A program made the translations under genes and the position numbers. A model generated the notes under the pieces. It was not told where the DNA came from, did not search any database, and saw only the letters and a program-made list of their open reading frames with translations. DNA of 64,000 nucleotides from an uncultured Prevotellaceae bacterium (GTDB lineage Bacteria > Bacteroidota > Bacteroidia > Bacteroidales > Bacteroidaceae), in NCBI GenBank assembly GCA_902776475.1, contig CACYQD010000009.1, positions 67,118 to 131,117 on the forward strand, written 5' to 3'. This document shows positions 55,338 to 64,000 of the stretch, one piece after another. Within the stretch, counting starts at the first letter, position 1. Each line of letters opens with the position of its first letter.

Positions 55338-57419
55338 TTATTTTTTCACCATCTTCCTGACCGTCTTCAGCAATTGTTTTGAGGGCGCGGTGCCTTTGAA
55401 GGGCACGAGATACCATTTCACGGTCCAGGTGAGTTGCTCGCCCGGGGCAAGGGTGGTATAGGCACCTTGGCTTTCCAGTTCGATATAGGTTTTGCCTCTG
55501 TTGACATATACCTGTATCTCGGCCTCGTCGGGTGCAGGTTGGGTGGGAGAGAGGTCCTCAAACTTTTTCACCAGCAGCAAGCCTTTGTTGAGGTAGGCCA
55601 GCCATCCTTTTCCGTCAGCGTTGACCTTCCTGTTCTCATTGGCGGTGTCTGTTTCATACCATGCGATGCCTTCTGAGGCTTTGAAGGGCATGAGGCCAGC
55701 AGGAGTGATTCCTTCGACGGGTGAGTCGAAGAAGATCACACCCTCGTTGGGCACACGGGTGATTTCCCATGGAGCTACTTTCCGGGTCTGCTTTCCGGCG
55801 TTGATGATGGAATAGGTCACCACGAGCGAATGGTCGCGGTCGTTGGTGCAGAACTGTTTCTTCACGCGCAGTCCCAGTTTCTCGGCCACACCGCTGGAGA
55901 TGACCAGTTTATCAGTGCCGTCTTCTTCTATCTCATAGGGGTATTTGTCGAACTCCTGCACCGGGGGCCAGTTCCACTCTTTCTGCGGACTGGTCCAGAA
56001 CGTACTGCCAAAAGCCTCGGGCATGGGGGATTGGGAGATGACTTCAGCACCGTCGTATTTCAGCGACAGAATCTTGCCTCCCGCACCGGTGTCGATGGTG
56101 GCTGATAAAGCACCCGTCTTCATCTCGCGCATGGCGTTGGGGAAGATGATGCGGTAATGTCCGCTCAGGTGCATGAAGGCAAAGAGGCGGAGCAGACCGT
56201 CATAATAGGCATCGAAATACCCGTCTTCGAAGGGTTCGTGTTTGGCTTCCCACAATGCTTTCACGAATTCCCTCTTTTTCTCGTGGGCGCACATCACGGA
56301 GGCGGTGGCTGAGGTGGCCACCAGTCCGATGCTGTGGCGCAGTTTTCTGAAACCACCGGCTTGAAGGATCTCGTTGCCCTCGGGCAGCGTGCCATCGACA
56401 CGGTATTGATCGACGAAGGAGTCGATGCCCTGGCTGTAGAGGAAATTCTGGATGCGCTCTCCATATTGCCGTTGCCACTCCTTGTCGGCACAGCTCCATT
56501 CGTAATCGAGGGCGATGTTCATCGGCACGCGCCAGGAGTCGTAGCGGAAATTGCTCGATCCGCCGCGGCGCATCCAGGGATTCTGCATGATACTCCCGTC
56601 ATATTGGCACATGTCGGGGTTGAGTCCTGTCACGGAGTCGGTGGCGTGATGGAGGAACTCACGCGAGAGTTGGGCAGCCTTGTACCAATAGTCGGCGCGT
56701 CCGTCGTCGGCCCACTTCGCCCACACCTCATAGAAAGCAGGAATGTGGTAGGAGGGGTCGGTGAAGCGCATGCCCATGTCATCGGGGGTGAAGGTGATGA
56801 GATGGTATTCAGGATGGAGCAGGGGGCGCTGTCCGTTGGTGCCGTCTTTGGCCATCGAACAGTTGAGGATGCGCTGGGCCTCAGCCTTGTAGTTGATGCC
56901 GGTGTCATTGCCCCATAGGTTGGAGGCGAAGATCAGGGCGGTGATGTAATAGAGCTCGCCGTCGGAGGCAGAACCGTCGGAGTTGCGTGTGCCGTCGGTC
57001 TTGCAGCTCCAGGCGAAATAGCCCTCGCGTGGACCGTCCTGGTGCTGCATGTATTTCTTGCTCCACCGCCAGATGCGGTCGAAAATGTCTTTCTCGCCCA
57101 TCTGCACGGCGATCATCATGCCGTAGGACATGCCCTCAGTGCGCACATCGTGGTTCTTGATGTCGCTGATGTAGCCCAACGTGTCTCCCACTTCAAAATA
57201 CACTTTGTTGGGTCCGCGGAAGACATCGTCGAAGACTTCCTTCAACTTCTTCTCCACGGCATCGGGCCTGTAGCCCATCTCCACGAAAAGGTTACGGTAC
57301 TGGCGGGTCTCAAATGCTCCTTTCTCCCAAGGTCCTTGGGATCTCATGGGCCATTGTGCGGAGACCATGAGGTGAGACATGAGGATGACAATCAGGGTTA
57401 GAATGGTTTTCTTTTTCAT
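55338..57419 (-). CDS. GH8 glycoside hydrolase with additional C-terminal domain
   Basis: 693 aa from the ATG at 57419 (signal peptide ending MVSAQ). Residues about 25-420 are a GH8 (alpha/alpha)6 barrel with VRTEGMSYGMMIAVQMG (general acid Glu), FAWSCKTDGTRNSDGSASDGELYYITAL (Asp of the second half-site) and HHATDSVTGLNPDMCQYDG. This is the pattern of exo-oligoxylanase/endo-xylanase members. Residues about 440-693 (MKTGALSATIDTGAGGKILSLKYDGAEV onward) look like a beta-rich DUF4380/mutarotase-like domain, which is unusual on a GH8 enzyme. Confidence 0.88.
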   Translation of the reverse strand: MKKKTILTLIVILMSHLMVSAQWPMRSQGPWEKGAFETRQYRNLFVEMGYRPDAVEKKLKEVFDDVFRGPNKVYFEVGDTLGYISDIKNHDVRTEGMSYGMMIAVQMGEKDIFDRIWRWSKKYMQHQDGPREGYFAWSCKTDGTRNSDGSASDGELYYITALIFASNLWGNDTGINYKAEAQRILNCSMAKDGTNGQRPLLHPEYHLITFTPDDMGMRFTDPSYHIPAFYEVWAKWADDGRADYWYKAAQLSREFLHHATDSVTGLNPDMCQYDGSIMQNPWMRRGGSSNFRYDSWRVPMNIALDYEWSCADKEWQRQYGERIQNFLYSQGIDSFVDQYRVDGTLPEGNEILQAGGFRKLRHSIGLVATSATASVMCAHEKKREFVKALWEAKHEPFEDGYFDAYYDGLLRLFAFMHLSGHYRIIFPNAMREMKTGALSATIDTGAGGKILSLKYDGAEVISQSPMPEAFGSTFWTSPQKEWNWPPVQEFDKYPYEIEEDGTDKLVISSGVAEKLGLRVKKQFCTNDRDHSLVVTYSIINAGKQTRKVAPWEITRVPNEGVIFFDSPVEGITPAGLMPFKASEGIAWYETDTANENRKVNADGKGWLAYLNKGLLLVKKFEDLSPTQPAPDEAEIQVYVNRGKTYIELESQGAYTTLAPGEQLTWTVKWYLVPFKGTAPSKQLLKTVRKMVKK

Positions 57420-57525
57420 CTTTTTCTTGGTTTTTGTCTGCAAATTTACGAAAAAAGATCCTTCGGCCTTCTTCTGATTGTATCAGATGTTATCGTTATT
57501 GTTGCATTTCTCGGCATAAAAAAAA

Positions 57526-57561
57526 CTCATGTGCAAAAGAACGATAGATTTTGCACATGAG
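57526..57561 (-). terminator. Terminator after the coiled-coil protein gene
   Basis: Stem CTCATGTGCAAAA / TTTTGCACATGAG with a 10-base loop, followed on the minus strand by eight T. Confidence 0.88.
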
Positions 57562-57590
57562 CTATGGGCTATAAGAATAATAGGCTGACT

Positions 57591-58046
57591 CTACATCTTC
57601 TGTAGTTCCTTCAGCGCTTTCTGCTGTTTCTTCTCGGCCTTGGCACGGTCTTTTTCGGCTTTCAAGGCTTGTTTCTGCAACTTCTCGCGCTTTTTGGCTT
57701 CCTTCTCTTTGGCTTTTACGGCCTTCTCAGCCTCTTTTTGCTTTTTCTTAGCTTCTTTTGCTTTTTTCTTAGCTTCTTTTTCTTTCTTCTTGGCTTCCTT
57801 TTCTTTCTTCTTGGCTTCCTTCTCCTGCTTAGCTAATTCTTTTTCTTTTTTCTTCTGCTCTTCCAGGATCTTGGCAGCTTTCTCCTTTTCAGCCTGAGCC
57901 TCTTTCATCTGTTCCTCACGGGTCTTCATCTGCTCGGGGGTTAACTCTCCCTGAGGTGTTCCTGGTGTGATTTCCGTCTGGGCATTGACGTTCATACTGC
58001 ACAGGAAGGCTGCTGCGAATAGTGTGATAATGGTTTTGATTCTCAT
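57591..58046 (-). CDS. Exported Lys/Glu/Ala coiled-coil protein
   Basis: 151 aa from the ATG at 58046 (signal peptide ending NVNAQ). Residues about 45-150 are almost purely Lys, Glu, Ala and Gln and contain successive EAKKKEK heptads, giving a long single helix or coiled coil. The DNA has matching 21-bp repeats. No family recognised; possibly a periplasmic spacer or structural protein. Codon reading is clean and a terminator follows, so it is probably real. Confidence 0.72.
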   Translation of the reverse strand: MRIKTIITLFAAAFLCSMNVNAQTEITPGTPQGELTPEQMKTREEQMKEAQAEKEKAAKILEEQKKKEKELAKQEKEAKKKEKEAKKKEKEAKKKAKEAKKKQKEAEKAVKAKEKEAKKREKLQKQALKAEKDRAKAEKKQQKALKELQKM

Positions 58047-58418
58047 GTTGATTTGGTTTTTGTGAAACAATTTCTGCGCAAATATAGTAAAAAAGTCGGC
58101 ACTTGCCCCTCCATTGGTGGGGAAAAATGAGGTAAAACGTTCAAAAATTATTATTCTTTCACAGAATTGGCGGGAAAATGGCTAAAAATATAGGTGGATT
58201 TGTGATGAGAATCCCCAAGCCATTGCAGCATTGCAAAGAATATTATTTTTCATGTTTTGAAGCACATTTGATGACAAAATTACAAGTTATTGCGAAGAAA
58301 ACAAAGAAAATGATTAAATTTGTAGCGAAATATGATAAAGACGCTCTTCCACATACGATTGATTTTGACACGGTTTGGACTTTGCCCATTCTATCGGTGC
58401 CCTCAGGCATCTCGTAAG
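58047..58418. promoter_or_regulatory. Region upstream of the TonB receptor gene
   Basis: A -7 box TAAATTTG at 58315-58322 with a poor -33 (TTGC at 58290). A start at about 58329 would give a 90-base leader to the ATG at 58419. An open frame at 58178-58417 covers the promoter and is not considered a gene. Confidence 0.5.
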
Positions 58419-60494
58419 ATGGGCCGGGCGGTATGGGCGTCGCTGTTCTTCGTGACCGGCATCACCCAGACTTATGCCCAGTCGGAGGTCATTCACCGGC
58501 AGGATACGCTCGATGAGGTGGTCGTCACATCACAGTCGGCCAACCGACGTGTGAATGAAGTGCAAATCGGGACGGAGAAAGTGGATGTGGTGACCATGAG
58601 CCGTCTGCCGGCGATGCTCGGTGAGCGCGACATCATCAAAGGGTTGCAACTCTTGCCAGGGGTGAAAAGTGAGGCCGATGGGTTGGGAGGCTATCAGGTG
58701 CGGGGGGGAACTTCTGCACAGAACAACATCCTCCTCGACGGAGCTTCGGTCTATAATGTCGGTCACTTGATGGGACTTTTCTCGGCATTCAACGATGATG
58801 CCATCGGGGGTGCGGAACTCTTCAAGGGACTTATGCCGGCACGCTACGGAGGAGGGTCTTCCTCGGTGCTGAACATGAGCACTCGAGTCGGCGACACCGA
58901 GCGTCATCATCTCTCCACCAGCGTGGGACTCCTCTCCTCCAAATTGGGGGTTGACGGCCCCCTCGACCGCCATGGTTCGACGTATCTCTTGGCGGGCAGG
59001 GTATCATACTTGAATCTGTTTATCAAAGCTATCCCGAAATACAGCAGCAACTCATTGCGGTTTTATGATGTCAATGCCAGGTTGAACTTCAGACTCAGCG
59101 AAAACGACCAACTCTATCTTTCTCTATTCCGAGGATACGACCTGGTTGAAGTGGAAAAGATGATGAATATGTCATGGAGCAATACCACGGGTTCGCTGGG
59201 GTGGCTTCACTCGAAAAGTCAACGGCATAATGCCTTCACCCAACTGGTGGCAAGCAACTATGACACCGACCAGGGAATGGACGTGTACAGCATCGACATG
59301 AGCATGCAGGGATATAACCGGCAGCTCACGCTGCGTCACCAACAGACATGGGACATACATGGACATTCACTGAATGTGGGAGGTGAGTCAACGTGGGCCG
59401 GGGTGCAGTCGGCGGCGTGGCGCGTGGTGACCAATCATGAACGGGAAAAGCGGGATGGGTGGTTTGCCTCGCTATGGGTGAGTGACGACATGTCTCTGTT
59501 CAACGACCGTATGGTGGTGTCGGCGGGATTGCGTATGGAATGGTTCTCAGTTCTGGGTGGCAAACCTTATTACAACCTGGATGACATGGGCAATATCGTG
59601 GGGACGTTTCATCCTGATAAATGGAAAATCGTAAAGAGCTATTCCATCCCTCAGCCCAGACTGAATCTTACCTGGAAGATTGGCAAGATAGCTGCTTTGA
59701 AAGCCGGATACAGCCGTTTGGCTCAGTCAGTGCAACCCATCCGAAACAGTTCGATGTCTCTTCCCATCGACCGCATGGTCATCGTAAGCAACAATGTCAA
59801 ACCTCAGATAGCCGACCAGGTGGCCGCAGGATTCTCGTTGATGACTGAAAATGGCGTGTGGGATTTCTCGGCTGATTATTATTATAAGAAGTTGAAAAAC
59901 GTGTATGATTTCCGTGAAGGTAAGATCTTCAATTCCGACATTGAGATAGAACGGTTGCTCACAGGAGGACGAGGGAAAGCCTGCGGCTTGGAATTCGCTG
60001 CCCACAAAAACAGTGGAAGGGTGACAGGATGGGTAGCATATACTCTCTCGTGGGTTCAAAACAAAATCCCCGGTATCATGGATGGTAAATGGTACACGGC
60101 CCCCAACGACCGTCGTCACGACCTGGTTGTGGTGCTCATGTCCCGACTTACTCCCCGTTGGATGCTATCCTCTTCATGGCGATACACCACAGGACAGGCC
60201 ATGACGGCTCCGTCGGGTAAATACGAGATGGGCAAGGAGACATATCATTATTTTGGCGACAGAAACAAAAGCCGCGCTCCCGATTACCACAGGTTGGATA
60301 TTGGTTTGTCTAATATCAAGAAAATAGGTAAGGCGACCCGCACATGGACTTTCGGACTCTATAATGCCTATCATCGTTATAACCCTTTCTTCGTGAGTTT
60401 CATGGAGGACGACACTCGCCCTCTGGGCACCAAAGCCGTTGTCACCACTCTCTTTGGATTGATACCCTCAGTCTCGTTCTCTTATCAGTATTGA
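58419..60494 (+). CDS. TonB-dependent receptor, short form
   Basis: 691 aa from the ATG at 58419 (signal peptide MGRAVWASLFFVTGITQTYAQ less one residue); the ATG at 58332 is in the promoter start region. Plug domain: DTLDEVVVTSQ (TonB box region), ERDIIKGLQLLPGVKSEADGLGGYQVRGGTSAQNNILLDGASV, FNDDAIGGAELFKGLMPARYGGGSSSVLNM. Then a 22-strand barrel ending VSFSYQY. There is no carboxypeptidase-like N-terminal domain. It is followed 25 bases later by a DUF4249 lipoprotein, a common Bacteroidetes pairing. Substrate unknown. Confidence 0.9.
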   Translation: MGRAVWASLFFVTGITQTYAQSEVIHRQDTLDEVVVTSQSANRRVNEVQIGTEKVDVVTMSRLPAMLGERDIIKGLQLLPGVKSEADGLGGYQVRGGTSAQNNILLDGASVYNVGHLMGLFSAFNDDAIGGAELFKGLMPARYGGGSSSVLNMSTRVGDTERHHLSTSVGLLSSKLGVDGPLDRHGSTYLLAGRVSYLNLFIKAIPKYSSNSLRFYDVNARLNFRLSENDQLYLSLFRGYDLVEVEKMMNMSWSNTTGSLGWLHSKSQRHNAFTQLVASNYDTDQGMDVYSIDMSMQGYNRQLTLRHQQTWDIHGHSLNVGGESTWAGVQSAAWRVVTNHEREKRDGWFASLWVSDDMSLFNDRMVVSAGLRMEWFSVLGGKPYYNLDDMGNIVGTFHPDKWKIVKSYSIPQPRLNLTWKIGKIAALKAGYSRLAQSVQPIRNSSMSLPIDRMVIVSNNVKPQIADQVAAGFSLMTENGVWDFSADYYYKKLKNVYDFREGKIFNSDIEIERLLTGGRGKACGLEFAAHKNSGRVTGWVAYTLSWVQNKIPGIMDGKWYTAPNDRRHDLVVVLMSRLTPRWMLSSSWRYTTGQAMTAPSGKYEMGKETYHYFGDRNKSRAPDYHRLDIGLSNIKKIGKATRTWTFGLYNAYHRYNPFFVSFMEDDTRPLGTKAVVTTLFGLIPSVSFSYQY

Positions 60495-60519
60495 TTTGAC
60501 ATGTAATAACACAGAGAAG

Positions 60520-61368
60520 ATGAAGAAATCCTCTTTTTTAAATAGCATGTTTCTCGTTTTGGGGTGTTTGGTTGGGCTCATGTCATGCGAACATGAGATA
60601 GATTTCGACTATCCCAAGTCTGAGACTATGGTGGTCTTCGACGGACAAATCAGCAATGAAGGCGTGTTCGTGCGAATCAGTCGCACACGTCCCATCGGAG
60701 ACAACCAAAAAGGACAGCCCATCAATACTGCGCAGGTCTTTATCATCTCTGATGATGGAAAGGAGGAGCAACTGTACTACGACGATGAAAAAGGATGCTA
60801 CCTGTCTGCTTCGGGACTTGTGGGCGTACCTGGACACAGCTATCAGATGAAGGCAGTCGTGGACGACCGGCGTTTTGAGGCCACATCCACCATGCAATCA
60901 CCGGCTGGCATTGATACGGTTTATTTCAGATGGGTCAAGATATTGCAGCAGCGCATCTATTTCTATTGTGTCAAGGGTACTGACCCTTACCCTGAAGAGA
61001 GAACATATTATTTGTGCAGACTGATGAGGGGCGAAGAGTTGTTCCGTTGGAATCCGAGGTCTGGCAGAAGTGCCGTGAATGGTTATTTCGAGTACGACAT
61101 CCCGTGCTCTACCGAAAAAGAAATGGATGAGGGGAAAGATGAAAGGGGAAAGATACCTCTGATGGAGGGCGACACGATAAGCATGGAACTGATGACAATA
61201 GACAGGCCGTGCTGGGATTACTTCCAGTCGTTGATGGTCAGCGAGGGCATGATGTCCAATCCCATAACCAATATCAAGGGTGGGGCTGTGGGCATCTTCA
61301 TGGCGGCAAGCATCACCCGGCCCGATGCCATCGTTTTCAGAAAAGAAGATGCTGTGAGAGAACAATAG
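60520..61368 (+). CDS. DUF4249 lipoprotein
   Basis: 282 aa from the ATG at 60520; the TTG at 60496 is not needed. Signal with lipobox GLMSC, then DYPKSETMVVFDGQISNEGVFVRISRTRP, typical of DUF4249. These surface lipoproteins accompany TonB receptors and may capture the ligand, as SusD proteins do, but this is inference. Confidence 0.88.
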   Translation: MKKSSFLNSMFLVLGCLVGLMSCEHEIDFDYPKSETMVVFDGQISNEGVFVRISRTRPIGDNQKGQPINTAQVFIISDDGKEEQLYYDDEKGCYLSASGLVGVPGHSYQMKAVVDDRRFEATSTMQSPAGIDTVYFRWVKILQQRIYFYCVKGTDPYPEERTYYLCRLMRGEELFRWNPRSGRSAVNGYFEYDIPCSTEKEMDEGKDERGKIPLMEGDTISMELMTIDRPCWDYFQSLMVSEGMMSNPITNIKGGAVGIFMAASITRPDAIVFRKEDAVREQ

Positions 61369-61403
61369 CGGCTATGGCATATCCTTTCAGGGCTCGGAAG
61401 TCC

Positions 61404-62600
61404 TTATTTGTAAAGGATTTCCACCAGGTCGGAGCCCATGGCGACGATGTTTTCGATATGTCCCTCTTCAGTTACCACATAATCCACCTTGACTCCAGCA
61501 GAACGCAGGTAATCCACCAATTCGTCGGCACTGGCGATAGGTACGAACGTGTCGTTGCGGGCATGATAGATGTGCACAGGGCAAGTCGGTACCCAGTCGT
61601 GTGGAGTGGTCAGTTTGCTCAGGCTCTCCAGAATTTTTTGGTAGTCGTGGTTGCTGTCGGTGAAGAAGTCAAGATTCAGATACTGGCTTATGTCGGAGCC
61701 CAACCGTTCGGAAAGCTCGAACAGTTCCATTCCGCCTGTGCACCATTCTTCATAATGCTGGCTGAGTTCCCCTCGGAAAATGTCTTGTAGGTTGAGGCCT
61801 AATGCCTCGTAGTGGTTGATGGAATACAAGGCGCTGGGAAGGAATGCATATTCAGAGTAACGAGAGCGCAACTGGTGCTCCATGACAGTCTTGGGGTTAT
61901 AGACACCGCCACAGATCCATATCTGGTTGACATGAACACCCAATTCTGGATGCTTATGGTAATGGCGTGCCAATGCCAATGCCTCTGAGGCCGAGAGTGA
62001 TATGCCTGTGACAAGTGTCCATGTGGGCATCGACCGTCCGTAGATGTTTCTGACCAGTTCTGTGGCCGCCAGTCTGAAATCCGCACTTACTTTCGCTGCA
62101 TTCTCGTCGTATAGGTAGGGTATGACCATAGACTCTGTGGCGCCGCAACCTATCAGGTCGGGTACCAGGACGATGTAGCCAGCCATGCCCATGATCACCT
62201 GGAGGTTGGCGAGTTGTTTCGAAGGACATTGGGATTTGACCTTGTTGAATGACACAGCCTCAATCACACCCCGTGGATTGCCTGTCTTTGGATAATAGAC
62301 AACGCCAGAGGCGATGACTGGATTGCCATGTGGGTCGGTGGTGTGGTATTTGATGATGTGTGCCTTGTATTTGCGGGCGCGCATGGCCGCCATATCGACC
62401 TTCTTCTTGTAGGGCTTTATCTGCTCTTCGGTCACGTCTCCAATTTTCAACAGCGTATTGAGGGCATCCTCAAAAAATAAGTCCTGTGAAGAGACGATGG
62501 ACTCGAGCACTTGGTATGGTTCTGCCTTCAGGTGCTCCTCGTCAGACTGGCAGGAGATGAAGGTGAAAACGAACAACAGGAGACCAATCGCTCTGCCCAT
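61404..62600 (-). CDS. Lipase-like alpha/beta hydrolase, lipoprotein
   Basis: 398 aa from the ATG at 62600; signal with lipobox TFISC. Nucleophile elbow TGISLSASEAL (Ser after GI), Asp in HARNDTFVPIASADEL and His in TEEGHIEN give a complete triad. It resembles secretory lipases/acyl esterases (prolonged N-terminal part with SGVVYYPKTGNPRG). Converges on the DUF4249 gene. Substrate unknown. Confidence 0.85.
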   Translation of the reverse strand: MGRAIGLLLFVFTFISCQSDEEHLKAEPYQVLESIVSSQDLFFEDALNTLLKIGDVTEEQIKPYKKKVDMAAMRARKYKAHIIKYHTTDPHGNPVIASGVVYYPKTGNPRGVIEAVSFNKVKSQCPSKQLANLQVIMGMAGYIVLVPDLIGCGATESMVIPYLYDENAAKVSADFRLAATELVRNIYGRSMPTWTLVTGISLSASEALALARHYHKHPELGVHVNQIWICGGVYNPKTVMEHQLRSRYSEYAFLPSALYSINHYEALGLNLQDIFRGELSQHYEEWCTGGMELFELSERLGSDISQYLNLDFFTDSNHDYQKILESLSKLTTPHDWVPTCPVHIYHARNDTFVPIASADELVDYLRSAGVKVDYVVTEEGHIENIVAMGSDLVEILYK

Positions 62601-62839
62601 AGGACGGGTCGGATTGGGTAAAATGCGGGTCGTGACAATATGATGCTCTTGTATGTACATCGGATGAAAAAGTCATGTTGGGTACTGCAAATATAGGATG
62701 AAATAAACAATTATCCCTGTCTGATGATTGCAGATTATTGGGCATTCAATTTTTTTAACATTATGGTATATCTATTATGGGATTTTTTTAATACATTTGC
62801 ATATTAATGCTATATGGTGATACAATAACCATCGGAATC

Positions 62840-64000
62840 ATGACAAGAAGACTGTCCTTGTTGCTTTTCTCATTTACATGCCTGTGTTTGGCAAAAGCTC
62901 AATCTTTTCAAACCGACACTGTCAGCCTTTCCGAAGCTGTTTCTATTTCTGACTCTCTTCTTGTTTCCGACTCACTTTCCTCTACGATTCCCCTTGCCAG
63001 AACACCAGAGTTGAAGCCTCGTCCCTGGCTCGCATTGGGCGATGTCGTGGCTATCAACGGCATTACACACCTCCTTGGGCGCTATGCCTTGAAAGCGTCT
63101 TTCTCGCAGACAACGATGAAGTCCATACGCAACAATTTCAAGTCCGGATTTGCTTGGGATGATGACAATTTCTACATCAACTATCCATGCCATGCCATGC
63201 ATGGCGCATACTATTACAATTCGGGCCGCAGCAACGGCTTGAGCCTTTTGCAGTCCATTCCATATACCTTGATTGGTTCACTCTCCTGGGAATTTCTCGG
63301 GGAGAACGAACAACCTTCAATCAATGACGTGATAACCACAACGGTTTCCGGAACTCTTTTCGGTGAAGTAATCCATCTTATGGCGCAGGAGATTGTTGAT
63401 GAAAGTGAGAGGGGGGGTAAGCGCTTCCTCCAGGAAGCGGTCGCTGCATTGGTCAACCCAGTGGAAGGTTTCCACCGACTCATAAGTGGACGTGCGTGGA
63501 GAGTCAGAAAAACCATGGTGGAAAAGAAGTCAATTCCAGAAACCGAAGAGGATGAGGGGTGCTGCGTCTTTTCGGCCGGAGGGCGATATATTGCCGCAAA
63601 TAGTGATTTTGGCCATGGTACCTATCAACCGCTTCTGTCTTTTGCCATGCAATATGGCCAAATCGTTGACGACCAAACACATCCCAGGCCATACGATTCC
63701 TTTTCTCTTGAGGGCACTTTCGCTTATGGAGACAGACAACACATTCTCACTGATTTGCATCTCACTGCCCGTATCTGTGGCATCCCTGCCATCACAGGTA
63801 AAAGCTTTTCTGGTGAATGGGGACTCTACCAACATTTTCATTACGATGACACACGGCTTCATGGCAAAACCACCAAAAGCCCTTTCCCATTCGGCGAAAT
63901 GGCTTCCTTCGGACCTGGATTCCGATTCGCTTTCCCTCAGGTGGCTCCTCATGTCAGCTTCAAACAAGAAGTGTTTGCAAGAGGGATAATTCTCGGGGCT
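62840..64000 (+). CDS. DUF3943 protein, partial (runs off the window)
   Basis: ATG at 62840; 387 codons to the window edge with no stop. Signal peptide about 1-21, Ser/Asp-rich linker, then the family region with NYPCHAMHGAYYYNSGRSNG, SLSWEFLGENEQPSINDVITTTVSGTLFGEV, typical of DUF3943, an outer-membrane family of unknown role. A TACATTTG box at 62792-62799 is the likely -7 element. Confidence 0.85.
   Translation, partial: MTRRLSLLLFSFTCLCLAKAQSFQTDTVSLSEAVSISDSLLVSDSLSSTIPLARTPELKPRPWLALGDVVAINGITHLLGRYALKASFSQTTMKSIRNNFKSGFAWDDDNFYINYPCHAMHGAYYYNSGRSNGLSLLQSIPYTLIGSLSWEFLGENEQPSINDVITTTVSGTLFGEVIHLMAQEIVDESERGGKRFLQEAVAALVNPVEGFHRLISGRAWRVRKTMVEKKSIPETEEDEGCCVFSAGGRYIAANSDFGHGTYQPLLSFAMQYGQIVDDQTHPRPYDSFSLEGTFAYGDRQHILTDLHLTARICGIPAITGKSFSGEWGLYQHFHYDDTRLHGKTTKSPFPFGEMASFGPGFRFAFPQVAPHVSFKQEVFARGIILGA

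Noticed and set aside
58178..58417. 79-codon open frame before the TonB receptor gene
   Set aside because: It contains the TAAATTTG promoter box of the receptor and overlaps its 5' region; no family pattern.

Overview
The window looks like chromosomal DNA of a Bacteroidales bacterium, most likely Prevotella-like (Prevotellaceae in the broad sense). Reasons seen in the sequence: promoters of the Bacteroidetes type (TTTG, 19-21 bases, TAnnTTTG) sit upstream of many genes; Bacteroidetes-specific families are present (TPR-sensor hybrid two-component protein with an AraC output domain, TamL-like lipoprotein, DUF4230, DUF4249, DUF3943, C10 protease with a type IX-like C-terminal tail, FeoB-associated Cys-rich protein); and secreted carbohydrate enzymes (GH95, GH8) are common. 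No rRNA, phage, insertion sequence or CRISPR array was seen. One tRNA (Cys) was found.

Layout. 1-800: tandem palindromic repeats enclosing a small DUF559 (Vsr-like) nuclease gene. 0.8-6 kb: padR-pspC pair and a hybrid sensor kinase/regulator. 6-7.4 kb: dense palindromic repeats around a stand-alone AraC-type DNA-binding protein. 7.4-13.4 kb: M48/TerB-like protease protein, then sbcD-sbcC. 13.4-17.7 kb (minus): NhaC-type antiporter, SpoU-family RNA methyltransferase, a membrane protein and bifunctional hisB. 17.8-24.7 kb: a large C10 cysteine protease whose stop overlaps a small acidic peptide gene, a TamL-like outer-membrane assembly protein and a YycJ-like metallo-hydrolase. 24.7-28.1 kb (minus): pyrB-pyrI-glyA plus an unknown acidic protein. 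28.3-30.6 kb: class A penicillin-binding protein. 30.6-31.9 kb: a short transcript with a 26-codon ORF, a second repeat cluster and tRNA-Cys. 32.2-34.7 kb: GH95 fucosidase. 34.7-38.2 kb (minus): two DUF4230 proteins, an AGCS symporter and a metallo-hydrolase. 39-39.8 kb: a lipoprotein behind three tandem copies of one promoter. 39.8-49.3 kb (minus): rpsA, hexuronate catabolism genes (uxuA, uxuB, uxaB) and an M16 peptidase. 49.7-64 kb: J-domain protein, secreted nuclease and a T9SS-like secreted protein, HAD phosphatase plus MFS transporter, a GH8 enzyme with an extra C-terminal domain, a coiled-coil secreted protein, a TonB receptor/DUF4249 pair, a lipase-like hydrolase and the start of a DUF3943 protein.

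The most unusual content is non-coding. Palindromes with fixed CCTCTCCC/GGGAGAGG arms and variable three-base loops occur in clusters at 1-775, 6.0-7.3 kb and 31.0-31.75 kb. Two copies of a 312-bp multi-hairpin element lie in opposite orientation 25 kb apart (6109-6420 and 31121-31432). The DUF559 gene is fitted between the repeats, with its stop codon inside a repeat unit, which suggests a nuclease-repeat relationship. A second, unrelated repeat family carries a complete promoter in 89-bp tandem copies at 39 kb and appears as 100-bp tandem copies inside the uxu gene cluster at 46 kb.
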